Positions 35,114 through 43,844 of a DNA stretch of 64,000 nt are shown piece by piece (position 1 is the first letter of the stretch; every line of letters starts with the position of its first letter). This DNA is from Paragorgia papillata. Its lineage: Eukaryota > Cnidaria > Anthozoa > Scleralcyonacea > Coralliidae. Location: NCBI GenBank assembly GCA_035771165.1, contig JAWNZC010000258.1:124001-188000 (forward strand). The letters run 5' to 3'. The translations under genes were made by a program, and so were the position numbers. The notes below the pieces were generated by a model that saw only the letters and a program-made list of their open reading frames with translations, did no database searches and was not told the origin of the DNA.

Positions 35114-35663
35114 TATAGACAACTCGGACTCGTGGTCTACTTGATTAAAGTGCCTATGCACCGAATATTCAAGTTGGAAAAAAAGAAGTAAAGTTTGTAA
35201 AGCGAATAATTAATGGAATCGGCTAATTTGAAAAACGGGCTTTTGGCCAAAAAGTTGAGACAAATTTAGTTCCGCAACTAATGACATCACCAGTGTCTAC
35301 ATGAATTATAATTGTTATCAAATTGGCAAACAGACGGTCCAAACACTCTTTAGAAAACTAAACTCTCGGAAGAAGGTGTAAACAAAGTTGTGCAAAATTT
35401 ATTTATACCGAGTTATTAGTTTTGAAATATACTTAGTGGAATATGTATAGGTTAGTGACCGAAACCGAGGTCACTACGCTGGTTATTAACCCCGAGGGCC
35501 GCAAACCGACTTAGTTTATTCATGACACAGACGATATTTGTCGTTATTTAACAAAAAAAATGGTATTCTAGACGTAGTTTTAAAGCGATATAGTAGGTCA
35601 TTTAATATGCAAGGTCAATAACCTATTTATTAACCGCGGCACATCAACGATAATTTATGCATG

Positions 35664-35768
35664 AATAAACTAATAAATTCCTTATTAACCTCGTTTGCTC
35701 GGTCTGTACGGGAAAGTATTTGCCTGAGGTTTTCGCAAACGAGGTTAATAAGGAATTTATTATATGGC
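35664..35768. repeat. palindrome with AATAAATTCCTTATTAACC arms
   Basis: AATTCCTTATTAACCTCGTT pairs with AACGAGGTTAATAAGGAATT around a centre containing the inner pair TTTGCTCGG / TTTTCGCAAA. Confidence 0.75.
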
Positions 35769-35978
35769 TATTGGTTCACTTTATTTTTAAGCTTCGAGCG
35801 TTGTTTTCGTCTTGGGAGTATGCTGTTTACCTTACCTGTTAACTTTTTCATGTCGCTCTTGGCCTTCTTGTTTACGCCATTTCGGCTTTTATTTGTCATG
35901 TTTTTAGATAAACAGCTTTAAAGAAAACCAGCAGTAATGTTCCAACACATTTTATTGTTCAGAATATTTGAATAAATA

Positions 35979-36166
35979 TAGACCTTATTCAAAAATGGCC
36001 GCCGAATTAGAATTCTTTTATGTGCATAATTATAAATTAGCCCTTATGACCTCGTTTTAAAGTAAAAATTATTTTGAATTTCCCACATGAAAACGAGTTC
36101 ATAAGGGCTAATTTATATGTATATAAAAGAATTTTAATTCGGCGGCCATTTTTGAATAAGGTCTAT
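35979..36166. mobile_element. Tc1/mariner-style MITE
   Basis: Flanked by TA. Near-perfect inverted ends: TAGACCTTATTCAAAAATGG and CCATTTTTGAATAAGGTCTA. The inner arms TTAGCCCTTATGA also pair. The length (about 188 bp) and TA target fit mariner-mobilised MITEs. Confidence 0.8.
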
Positions 36167-36169
36167 ACG

Positions 36170-37259
36170 TTCTATTTTATTTGTATTCAAATCAACTCAG
36201 AAATTTTCTCGCCAAAACTTGCAGGGCCGAGAAAAAAGCGTATTGCCCCGGACAAAGACCGGAGGTCAATATCGTAAAATCCCGACCGCTCAGGAACCAA
36301 TCAGCATGCGCCGTTTTGCGTACGGACCGGAAATCAAACCCAGCCATATAATAAATATACATACTGTCGATTTTCGACAACTAAATGGGTCGAGTGATGT
36401 GATTAGTTGTGCAACTATGCCAACTATTTTAATGTCTCAAATAATTTTTAGGGGTATAGCACGTGTTTTCAAACGCTAAATACACATACTTTCATTTAGT
36501 TGTTTGTCCTGAAACTTTCACAATTAAAAGAAGCGATATCAAACATTACTCAGTCGATGTTATTACTACCAAAATCAGTGGAGTGCTCGTCGGGCTAGCC
36601 CGAAATAACGACGCGTAAATAACAATAGGAAGTCCACGCCATATTTACATCGTGTACGTATAAGGCGTTGACTTGCGAGATCTTTTCAACTATCGAAACG
36701 TCTTTGTTTACCTCTCTCACGTGGTAACATTCCTTTGCCTTAGGCGTGTTATTGACGCGTCGTAATTTTGTGTCTGACGAACACTCTACTCTTTTTGGTA
36801 GTATATCTCCAACCTGAAATATTGGTTGCATATATGCACTTTAGCAGTCCTTGCAAACGTCTTGACGGCAATATTATATATTGACGCAAAATTTGCTTTA
36901 TATTCATCAATAAGTTCTCGGCAACCCCAAGTTTTAGTCACTATATTATTGTATTTTTCTCGTGATAGAAAACATCTTCGTCGTCCAAATTGATCCATAT
37001 TGGTTGCAGAGTAACAATTTTGTAGCATTGAATTTCGTGCATGAGAATAAATACATATAAGTCTAAGAAAATCTTAATTCTCGACGTTTTAAAATAAGCT
37101 GGTCTATAGAAAAGTATTGGGGAACCACATTCCAATAAATATTGTAATTATTTAAGGTGTTTATATGGCGAGGGCCAGCCCTAGTAATAGAGACAGATTA
37201 ATTTCATGTTTCATAATTACACGGGAATTTTATATATATACACACACATATATATATAT

Positions 37260-37294
<35 letters not shown>

Positions 37295-37350
37295 AGTGAG
37301 TTTTGGTTCACGAAATGTTAGAGAGTGCTCAATACCATATATAGATAGAG
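36170..37350. other. non-coding, no gene seen
   Basis: Short frames on both strands, none with recognisable domains. TA/CA microsatellites lie at 37210-37293. Confidence 0.4.
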
Positions 37351-37519
37351 CAAAATACAAAGTATGAAGTATAGTTTTACCTTAACGTCTTCGCTACCAG
37401 AGGTTTCACCCTAAACGGGATCAATCAGGCGACTGAAAAATATCGGTTAGTGGGCTGCTTAAAAGCAGGGTGAAACCTCTGGTAGCGAAGACTTTAAGGT
37501 AAAACTATACTTCATACTT

Positions 37520-37523
<4 letters not shown>
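37351..37523. mobile_element. palindromic repeat with degenerate hammerhead-like unit
   Basis: Arms of about 60 bp (ATACAAAGTATGAAGTATAG against its mirror) surround a centre. On the minus strand the left arm reads CTGATTGA, then CCC-loop-GGG, then GTGAAACC, a hammerhead layout with one extra base in the first core block. The outer flank (37305-37345, TTCACGAAATGTTAGAGAGT) recurs at 61529 and 61698. A (TA)n run follows the right arm. Confidence 0.6.
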
Positions 37524-37564
<41 letters not shown>

Positions 37565-38096
37565 CAATAACTCTTTTCAGCCTTCCTAGTACAAGGTCCG
37601 TTTTCCATTTCAACCGTACAAAATGTGGCGTTTTCTTTGTCTTAAGGTCATTAGTTCTTGTTCATGTTATAGTGTGCATGGTAAGTGTGCGGGGAATTTG
37701 ACATGCACTTAGTCAACTAAAAAATGGAACAAAAATTAATTTTGCAAATCCTATACGGGAGCTGTTTTCATAACGCTTCATACCATACTATGAGAGCCAG
37801 TGTCAGGAAAGGTCTTTTAGGTACTCTTATTATCCATGTCCTCGACCCCGCGACCCCCCTTCAAATGGAAGGGTCGAAAATTTGAACACCGCTATTTTCT
37901 GATAGTTTGACATCTAGTCAACTCAAAAAAGAAAGAAGATCAACTTTAGCATGCAAATCCTAAGAGATTAGACTTTATGCTGTACTATATTACGGCCGAA
38001 GTGGAAAACGGCCAAGGCTCTTTTTTCCTTTTTTGACCGCCATTTTGAATTTTTGAGCATGGGTTCGAGGTTGTTACCCCCAAAACGCAAAGCATT
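37524..38096. other. non-coding DNA before the Polinton
   Basis: (TA)n to 37560, then unremarkable sequence. No gene seen. Confidence 0.4.
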
Positions 38097-38102
38097 GTGG
38101 GA
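38097..38102. repeat. Polinton target-site duplication, left
   Basis: GTGGGA, identical to 59098-59103. A 6-bp duplication is the Polinton standard. Confidence 0.92.
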
Positions 38103-38287
38103 AGTAGTGTCAAAAGGCCGATCCTGGGACATACCTTAATGGCCGCCATTTGTTTACTAAAACTTTCTTTACTGATTCTGGGACATGTTTGAAAAGCTTA
38201 CCCACCCCCTTCTAAAAAGGTTCGCGACCCCCTCCTGGATTTTTTTTAAAGATGGTTGCCAAGTTTTTGGGACTTTTTGGGTTTTGG
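38103..38287 (+). repeat. left terminal inverted repeat of the Polinton
   Basis: 185 bp, matching the reverse complement of 58913-59097 base for base as far as I could compare. The first gene starts 32 bp inside it. It is probably the replication origin and integrase substrate, as in protein-primed linear elements. Confidence 0.93.
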
Positions 38288-38319
38288 TGGGTTTTCCAAA
38301 ATTTTAAACAGAAATAAAG

Positions 38320-38520
38320 ATGAATAACAAAAGGAGTAACTTATGTCCAGACAGAGAGAAATGTATGTGGGTTGGATTTACAACATACCCAGGCAAACCA
38401 CCAAACATTATATATTTTAACAAGAGTACACATCCAGGAACAGTTTGCTCTTACATACACCCAGGCGAAACAAAGACCCAAATGCTGGTTAGAATAGGAG
38501 TATATGACACAGTTTTTTGA
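38320..38520 (+). CDS. small hypothetical Polinton protein, 66 aa
   Basis: First gene inside the left TIR, with ATG preceded by AATAAAG. The 66-residue product contains two Cys in CPDREKCMW, a glycine/proline-rich middle and a hydrophobic C terminus (MLVRIGVYDTVF). There is no recognised domain. It is the outermost gene at this end, so its AATAAA cannot serve as a poly(A) signal for an upstream Polinton gene. Confidence 0.6.
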   Translation: MNNKRSNLCPDREKCMWVGFTTYPGKPPNIIYFNKSTHPGTVCSYIHPGETKTQMLVRIGVYDTVF

Positions 38521-38559
38521 ATCGAACTATTTTTTTTGGAAAAAAATAAAAGAACAAGA

Positions 38560-39027
38560 ATGAACTCAAATGAAACAATCAAAAGTTTAAATGAAGAAAT
38601 TGTTGAACTTAAAGAAATGATCAAAGAAGAGATTACTGACAAAAATGAAAAGATCTCAAGAATAAGAACCAACTTAACAAAAATCTATGAAGAAAACAAA
38701 AGGCTAACAGCTGAACAGGACCAACACCATGAGGGTTTGGCATATGGATTAGAAGAGCGCATTGAAGAATTGGAAGAAGAAAACAAAAGGCTAACAGCTG
38801 ACAGGGACCGACACCATGAGTGGTCAACATACAGCTTAAAACGCATTGAAGAATTGGAAGAAACAAACAGAAATCTTGAAGAAGAAAATCGTCAACAAGA
38901 AATGGACATTAATATTCTTGAAGAAAAAGGTGAGGCAATGCAAAAAATTATGAGTGAGACCACAATTAAACCCAAACAGAAACCCACCAAGAAACCCTTT
39001 TACAACAAAAACTTGTGGAAATACTGA
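38560..39027 (+). CDS. coiled-coil protein, 155 aa
   Basis: The first ATG in frame is at 38560, 15 bases after AATAAAAG. The frame is open a little further upstream but has no ATG there. The product is almost wholly heptad-patterned, rich in Glu, Lys and Leu. It contains an internal duplication of about 35 residues (EENKRLTAEQDQHHE and EENKRLTADRDRHHE), so the coil grew by tandem repeat. It ends with a basic tail KPKQKPTKKPFYNKN. It is likely a trimeric or dimeric rod, perhaps part of the fibre set encoded just downstream. The family is unknown. Confidence 0.8.
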   Translation: MNSNETIKSLNEEIVELKEMIKEEITDKNEKISRIRTNLTKIYEENKRLTAEQDQHHEGLAYGLEERIEELEEENKRLTADRDRHHEWSTYSLKRIEELEETNRNLEEENRQQEMDINILEEKGEAMQKIMSETTIKPKQKPTKKPFYNKNLWKY

Positions 39028-39110
39028 GACACATCTCCCAAAACCAAACAAAAAAAAAAATCTTTAACAAAAAATGTTAAAAATTTTCTAAAAGAAAAGA
39101 ATAAATAAAG

Positions 39111-39377
39111 ATGGTTAAAAAATCAAAATCAGATATCAGAAGCATACACCACCGTGCTGGACCCTCTCGCCATTTTTGTAAAAAAGGTGGATGTAAGTTC
39201 GAAACATCTAGTTTAACAGCATTGAGGTTACATTTAAAGTTTGTTCATAAAACATCTGGATCAACAAAAAATAGGGTCAATAAGTGCTCAACATGTTCCA
39301 AAACATTTAACAGTGACGAGGCTGCTCAATATCATAGCAAAAGTCATACCAAAAAAGTAAGAATTAATAGGTGCTAA
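39111..39377 (+). CDS. two-finger C2H2 zinc-finger protein, 88 aa
   Basis: Two zinc fingers follow a basic N terminus. The first is FCKKGGCKF...LRLHLKFVH (Cys-X4-Cys, His-X4-His) and the second is KCSTCSKTF...YHSKSH (Cys-X2-Cys, His-X3-His). The protein is small and basic, so DNA or RNA binding is likely and a transcription regulator is possible. It is a clear paralogue of the minus-strand gene at the other end (58580-58825), sharing TALRLHLKFVH against TALRLHIKVVH. Start context AATAAATAAAGATG. Confidence 0.85.
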   Translation: MVKKSKSDIRSIHHRAGPSRHFCKKGGCKFETSSLTALRLHLKFVHKTSGSTKNRVNKCSTCSKTFNSDEAAQYHSKSHTKKVRINRC

Positions 39378-39483
39378 ATTTTTTGAAACTTATAATATTT
39401 TTTATATATATATAAAGGGTAACCGACTCTTTTGAAATTTTTAAGTTTTATCTTTTAAACATTACCCCTTCCATTTCCAAAAC

Positions 39484-39509
39484 TTATAACAAAAATGTTA
39501 TAATTTTTT
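39484..39509 (+). terminator. TTATAAC hairpin with T-run
   Basis: Stem TTATAAC (39484-39490), loop AAAAAT, stem GTTATAA (39497-39503), then six T. It lies between the zinc-finger gene and the LamG gene. The same hairpin occurs at 43806, 46634 and 47415. Confidence 0.65.
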
Positions 39510-39521
39510 CTAAAATAAATA

Positions 39522-40346
39522 ATGAGTTATTACTATGGTTATGGTAGACCAAGACGATCATTGGGAGAAGACAATTCTGATTATGGAGACAAAATTAAAG
39601 AAATTGAAAAAGAATTACAAGACCTTGAAAAACCCAAAAATTACAAAACTGTTTTTGACCTTAACATAACAAAAGCAGTTAAAACATTTGAAACTGTTAA
39701 TGGTGTAAAAAGAATAACCCAAGCGCGAAATGGAAAATATTGTTTATGGCAAAATGATAAAACCGTTTCCCCTACATTTGGTTCTGATACCACTGGTCCT
39801 GGTAAAGATTACATTGAGAACAAGGGAGGAAACTACATGTGTTTTGTTTGTCCTGAAATGCAGTTTGGCGATATTTCTGTTTTTGTTGTTTGTACTGTTG
39901 TTGACACATCTGTTTCTAATGATTGGTGTTATCTTATTGGGAATGATAATGGCAACTACGACAAATATTTTAGTTTCAAATCCTACTCTTACTCCAAGTT
40001 GATTGTTGGTGGTATTGAAAATGATACCAAAAAAACTATAGATATTAACGTTGGTCATAGCATTCTTAGTAAACACATAGTTTCTTGTCATTGGTTAGGA
40101 ACGGGAGGTCTTATATATTTGAATGGTGTTTTTTGTACAGGATCAAAATTTCAACCAGATTTGACAAATATAGGTAGTCCATTTGGGTCTGTATTTTTAA
40201 ATGAAAGATTTAATGGAACCCCTTCGCCCAATTATCAACTAAAAGGAAAAATATATGGTTTTAAAGTTGTGTATGGATCATTAACTCCAGCTGAGATTGT
40301 AAAAATTAATAAGGATATGATGAAGGAATATGGAAATTTCATATAA
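39522..40346 (+). CDS. LamG/ConA-like jelly-roll protein with MSYYYGY tail, 274 aa
   Basis: Residues 1-7 (MSYYYGY) and the following Arg/Gly-rich segment also open the collagen-like protein at 41155. After a short linker the rest is a beta-rich domain. It contains DNGNYDKYFSF and the final part LKGKIYGFKVVYGSLTPAE, a layout typical of laminin-G/concanavalin A-like lectin domains (LamG_3 style). Such domains bind glycans or proteins, so a role as a virion surface or receptor-binding protein is a reasonable inference. It is followed after 6 bp by a paralogue. The start ATG directly follows AATAAATA. Confidence 0.75.
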   Translation: MSYYYGYGRPRRSLGEDNSDYGDKIKEIEKELQDLEKPKNYKTVFDLNITKAVKTFETVNGVKRITQARNGKYCLWQNDKTVSPTFGSDTTGPGKDYIENKGGNYMCFVCPEMQFGDISVFVVCTVVDTSVSNDWCYLIGNDNGNYDKYFSFKSYSYSKLIVGGIENDTKKTIDINVGHSILSKHIVSCHWLGTGGLIYLNGVFCTGSKFQPDLTNIGSPFGSVFLNERFNGTPSPNYQLKGKIYGFKVVYGSLTPAEIVKINKDMMKEYGNFI

Positions 40347-40352
40347 ATAAAC

Positions 40353-41129
40353 ATGAGTTTTGAAAAAAAGTTAACAGAAATTGAAAAGAAGTTAAAAAAC
40401 CTTTCTTTGGGGAAAAACTACAAAACTGTTTTTGATATTAACTTAACAAATGCTACTAAAACCTTTGAGACTGTTAATGGTGTAAAAAGAATAACACAAG
40501 CACGGAATGGAAAATATTGTTTATGGCAAAATGATAAAACCATTGCTCCAACATTTGGTTCTGATACCACTGGTTTAAGCCCAGATTACATTGAAAATAA
40601 GGGAAACAACTATATGTGTTTTGTTTGTCCCAAATTACAGTATGGAGATGTTTCTGTTTTTGTTGTTTGCAGTGTGGTTGATACATCTGTTTCTGGTCCC
40701 TGGTGTTATCTTATTGGAAATGATAATGGTGGGTATGACAAATATTTAGCCTTTAAATCCAACTCTTCCACAAGATTAATTGTTGGCGGTATTGAAAAAG
40801 GTACAGAAGTAACTGTAGATATGGCTTCATCCCACAACATTCTTAGCAAACACATTATTTCTGGTCATTGGTTGGGAACTGGAGGAATGGTGTATTTGAA
40901 TGGTGTTTTATGTCCAGGATCAGAATTCAAACCGGATTTAAAAGATATAGGTAGTCCATTTGGATCTGTATTTTTATATGAAAGATTTAGAAGTGATAGG
41001 ACCAGTCAAAGAAGTTACCAGTTAAAAGGAAAAATATATGGTTTTAAAGTTGTGTATGGATCATTAACTCCAGCTGAGATTGTAAAAATTAATAAGGATA
41101 TGATGAAGGAATATGGTAACTTTATATAA
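40353..41129 (+). CDS. LamG/ConA-like protein, paralogue without the tail peptide, 258 aa
   Basis: It aligns along its whole length with the preceding protein from NYKTVFD onward but lacks the MSYYYGY segment, starting MSFEKKLTEIEKKLKNL instead. The last 33 codons are almost identical to those of its neighbour at DNA level (41025-41121 against 40240-40338), while the middle has clearly diverged. This suggests gene conversion or selection on the C terminus. A role as a surface lectin-like protein is inferred from the fold. Confidence 0.75.
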   Translation: MSFEKKLTEIEKKLKNLSLGKNYKTVFDINLTNATKTFETVNGVKRITQARNGKYCLWQNDKTIAPTFGSDTTGLSPDYIENKGNNYMCFVCPKLQYGDVSVFVVCSVVDTSVSGPWCYLIGNDNGGYDKYLAFKSNSSTRLIVGGIEKGTEVTVDMASSHNILSKHIISGHWLGTGGMVYLNGVLCPGSEFKPDLKDIGSPFGSVFLYERFRSDRTSQRSYQLKGKIYGFKVVYGSLTPAEIVKINKDMMKEYGNFI

Positions 41130-41154
41130 AAATTTTAAAAAACATAAATAAACA

Positions 41155-42792
41155 ATGAGTTATTACTATGGATATGATGACCCAGATTATTCTTATGGAG
41201 GAGGTGGTGGTGCTGACGGTGAGCCTGGTCCACAAGGTGACACAGGTGCGAAGGGTGACAAGGGTGACAGAGGTTTGACAGGACCAACAGGATCCACAGG
41301 ACCAAAGGGATCAAAGGGTGACCAAGGTTTGACTGGATCCACAGGACCAACAGGACCCACAGGACCAACAGGACCAAAAGGCAACACTGGTAACACAGGT
41401 GCCAAAGGTGACAAGGGTGACGAAGGTTTGGAAGGTCAAAGAGGTTTGACTGGTGACAAAGGCTCCACTGGAGACAGAGGTACACAAGGTCCAACAGGAG
41501 CTACTGGTGCGACTGGTCCAACTGGAACAGCTGCACAAAAAGGTGACCCAGGACCCAAGGGTGACAAGGGTGACACTGGTGCAAGGGGTCCCAGAGGTTT
41601 GACAGGCATGGCTGGTACAGATGCTCATAAAGTGGGACCAACAGGTGCCCAAGGTAACACTGGACCCACAGGACCAAAAGGCGACAAAGGCGATCGAGGT
41701 TTGAGTGGTTCTAAAGGTGACAAAGGGGATGCTGGTATTAGAGGACCACAAGGTACAAAGGGTGACAGAGGTGTTTTTGGAACAGCAGGAGCAACAGGAC
41801 CACAAGGTCAAAAAGGAGACAAGGGTGACCATGGTACCAGTGGTGCGACTGGTCCAAAAGGTGACAAAGGTGACAAAGGTGACAAAGGTATGGCTGGCAC
41901 AGCATCTCAAAAAGGAGACAAGGGTGACCCTGGTGACGATGGTGCAAAGGGTAACAAAGGTAACACCGGATCCACTGGCCCACAAGGTCCACAAGGTGCC
42001 CAAGGCCCACAAGGATCTCAGGGTCCACAAGGTGCCAAAGGAACCACCGGTAACACCGGTTCTCAAGGGCCAAAAGGACCACAAGGTGTTAAAGGAGACA
42101 AGGGAGACAAGGGTGACGAAGGTTTAGAAGGACAAAGAGGATTAACAGGTGACAAGGGTAACATGGGTGACAGAGGTGGTATTGGACCACAAGGAGTTAA
42201 AGGTGACAAGGGTGACAGAGGTCTCCAAGGACTCCCAGGTGGCAAAGGATCAACTGGTTTGAGAGGTCTCAGAGGTTTGAGAGGTGTTACAGGAGTCACT
42301 GGACCTGCTGGAACTTTTAACTCCTTAGTAAAATACAAAAAAGATTCTGGAAAAACAAACCATAAAGGAGGAGCATGGGACAACACAAACAACATTAGCA
42401 CCCTACTTTCATTTACAGCAACCCATGATACTGGAAAATATTTAGTATCATATTGGTTTACACTACAACCTGATGGTCTCAAAATTGATCAACAATCTAA
42501 GCAAACTGGTTGGTATGCTTCTTCCTACAGAGCTTATTTTGATCTAAAAACAAACCTATATCATGGAAGTGTTACAGATAGATCAAACAAACTTTCAGGT
42601 TTGGAAACCATAACAATGGGAAAAACATACAATGAAAGGGACCCTCACCATATTTTTTGTCAAGGGATTGCCACTATTAAGAAAGGGACCCAAGTGACTT
42701 TACACTCTTATTCTGGTTCTGTTGGAGATGACTATACATTCCTATTTTTCAATGTGTGGGATGTTGAAATCAACCTTCTTAAATTGGGTTGA
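41155..42792 (+). CDS. collagen-like fibre protein with C1q/TNF-like head, 545 aa
   Basis: Residues 1-7 are MSYYYGY, then a Gly-rich linker. From about 19 to 385 there are roughly 120 Gly-X-Y triplets with a few short breaks (AAQ, ASQ, TDAH, TAGATG). Typical triplets are GDK, GPT, GPQ and GAR, often ending in K or D, which favours triple helices without hydroxyproline. Residues 387-545 form a beta-rich globular domain ending [12 protein letters not shown], in the position and style of a C1q/TNF trimerisation head. The design is tail peptide, rod, trimeric head, as in viral fibres. A host-cell attachment fibre is the likely role. Acquisition from an animal collagen-domain gene is possible. Confidence 0.88.
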   Translation: MSYYYGYDDPDYSYGGGGGADGEPGPQGDTGAKGDKGDRGLTGPTGSTGPKGSKGDQGLTGSTGPTGPTGPTGPKGNTGNTGAKGDKGDEGLEGQRGLTGDKGSTGDRGTQGPTGATGATGPTGTAAQKGDPGPKGDKGDTGARGPRGLTGMAGTDAHKVGPTGAQGNTGPTGPKGDKGDRGLSGSKGDKGDAGIRGPQGTKGDRGVFGTAGATGPQGQKGDKGDHGTSGATGPKGDKGDKGDKGMAGTASQKGDKGDPGDDGAKGNKGNTGSTGPQGPQGAQGPQGSQGPQGAKGTTGNTGSQGPKGPQGVKGDKGDKGDEGLEGQRGLTGDKGNMGDRGGIGPQGVKGDKGDRGLQGLPGGKGSTGLRGLRGLRGVTGVTGPAGTFNSLVKYKKDSGKTNHKGGAWDNTNNISTLLSFTATHDTGKYLVSYWFTLQPDGLKIDQQSKQTGWYASSYRAYFDLKTNLYHGSVTDRSNKLSGLETITMGKTYNERDPHHIFCQGIATIKKGTQVTLHSYSGSVGDDYTFLFFNVWDVEINLLKLG

Positions 42793-42835
42793 AAAAATTG
42801 AAAAGGAATAAAACCTTTTAAAACTAAAATAAAAA

Positions 42836-43111
42836 ATGTTGTCAATGATTAAATATGAAACCACTGAAACCCCTGTTTTTACACCCCATTTCAAATCTGT
42901 TCAATGGACACAACCAGGAAAATTTACATGCAGATGTGGTAAAGTTTTTGCAGATCAAAACAAACTCATTAACCACACATTTTTTCCAAAACAAACAAGA
43001 GTTAGCTTTTCATTAACTGTAACAACAATTCTTCCAAATGGACACTGGTTGAAAGCAACTTCCAAACAAATTCCAGCTAGCTGTTTTGAACAAATTCTAA
43101 CTAGTTGTTGA
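42836..43111 (+). CDS. small zinc-finger-like protein, 91 aa
   Basis: The middle reads FTCRCGKVFADQNKLINH, a finger-like pattern with Cys-X-Cys and a single clear His, so it is degenerate compared with C2H2. The C-terminal half is beta-like with Cys residues (ASCFEQILTSC). It lies between the collagen-like gene and a membrane protein. ATG follows AATAAAAA. Function unknown; nucleic-acid binding is possible. Confidence 0.6.
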   Translation: MLSMIKYETTETPVFTPHFKSVQWTQPGKFTCRCGKVFADQNKLINHTFFPKQTRVSFSLTVTTILPNGHWLKATSKQIPASCFEQILTSC

Positions 43112-43133
43112 ACAAATTTTAACAAATTAATAA

Positions 43134-43505
43134 ATGGAACCAGAACAAAAACCAGAACCAGAACAAAAACAGGAGATCAAACAGGAGCAAACAATCACCA
43201 AAACTCCTCCTCCCATTCGTGTCAAAAACCCAAAAAGAGTTGCACAAGGTAAAAAACTTGCTGCAATAAGTAAGGAGGCAAAACTTAAAAAGAAAGCCAG
43301 AATTGAAAAAGAAAAACAAACAGAGGAATCTGAATCTTTTCAAACCCCAAACATTTCCACGACTTGTGCAATTCTTGGTACAATAGCTGCCATACTTACG
43401 ACTTACATTACCTACTCCAAATGGAAAAAAGAGCCAGAAGAAAGTAAAGACAAACCACAAAAGTCCAAAACAGTCTTCAAGGATCTCTCAAAATATGATC
43501 TTTAG
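43134..43505 (+). CDS. single-pass membrane protein, 123 aa
   Basis: The N-terminal 70 residues are highly charged (Glu/Gln/Pro, then Lys-rich KKLAAISKEAKLKKKARI). They are followed by one hydrophobic segment (TCAILGTIAAILTTYITY, about residues 76-94) and a charged tail. The basic cluster before the membrane segment could bind nucleic acid or the inner capsid. The family is not recognised. It lies in the block of structural genes. Confidence 0.7.
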   Translation: MEPEQKPEPEQKQEIKQEQTITKTPPPIRVKNPKRVAQGKKLAAISKEAKLKKKARIEKEKQTEESESFQTPNISTTCAILGTIAAILTTYITYSKWKKEPEESKDKPQKSKTVFKDLSKYDL

Positions 43506-43523
43506 GGGTGGCAAACGAAACGA

Positions 43524-43551
43524 AATTCCTATCCTGTTATGAATAGGAATT
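43524..43551 (+). terminator. hairpin in front of the next gene
   Basis: Stem AATTCCTAT (43524-43532) and ATAGGAATT (43543-43551), nine perfect pairs, loop of ten. It ends just before AATAAATATG, the likely start of the next gene. Confidence 0.5.
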
Positions 43552-43559
43552 CAATAAAT

Positions 43560-43793
43560 ATGATTGTTCCCACCCATGCAACAGAATGTGTCTTTGGTAG
43601 TAAAAATTGGCTTAGCATTGGAAAACTAATTTTTTTAATTTCAAAAGGAAGTTATGAAGGATACAAACTTTGGTTGTTGTATAGTAAATATGATCCCAAA
43701 AACTATAATGAAAACCATTGTTATCATTTATGGGCAGATTTTGATCTTTTGATGCCAGATGAAACCGAAGATGAATTTTTTAATAATTATTGA
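43560..43793 (+). CDS. small protein resembling a primase C-terminal (PriCT-2) domain, 77 aa
   Basis: I place the start at ATG 43560, directly after AATAAAT. An earlier in-frame ATG at 43539 lies inside the hairpin. The product has W-LSIGKLIF, then GYKLWLLYSKYDPKNY and HLWADFDL. The spacing of Trp, Gly and the Tyr-Ser-Lys-Tyr-Asp segment resembles the PriCT-2 domain that follows archaeo-eukaryotic primases. No primase catalytic domain is seen in the element, so it would be a stand-alone relic or an adaptor. This is a weak match by eye. Confidence 0.5.
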   Translation: MIVPTHATECVFGSKNWLSIGKLIFLISKGSYEGYKLWLLYSKYDPKNYNENHCYHLWADFDLLMPDETEDEFFNNY

Positions 43794-43805
43794 AACTTTT
43801 GAAAC

Positions 43806-43831
43806 TTATAACAAAAATGTTATAATTTTTT
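43806..43831 (+). terminator. TTATAAC hairpin with T-run
   Basis: TTATAAC (43806-43812), loop AAAAAT, GTTATAA (43819-43825), then a T-run and TAATATATTAATAA leading straight into the capsid gene ATG. It is identical in form to 39484 and 46634. Confidence 0.65.
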
Positions 43832-43844
43832 AATATATTAATAA

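Noticed and set aside
38536..38559. Extension of the coiled-coil gene to 38536
   Set aside because: No ATG there (the codon is TTG); ATG 38560 follows the AATAAA motif as in the other genes.
41193..42127. Long frames opposite or shifted to the collagen-like gene
   Set aside because: Shadows of the Gly-X-Y repeat; the real frame has the start motif, tail peptide and head domain.
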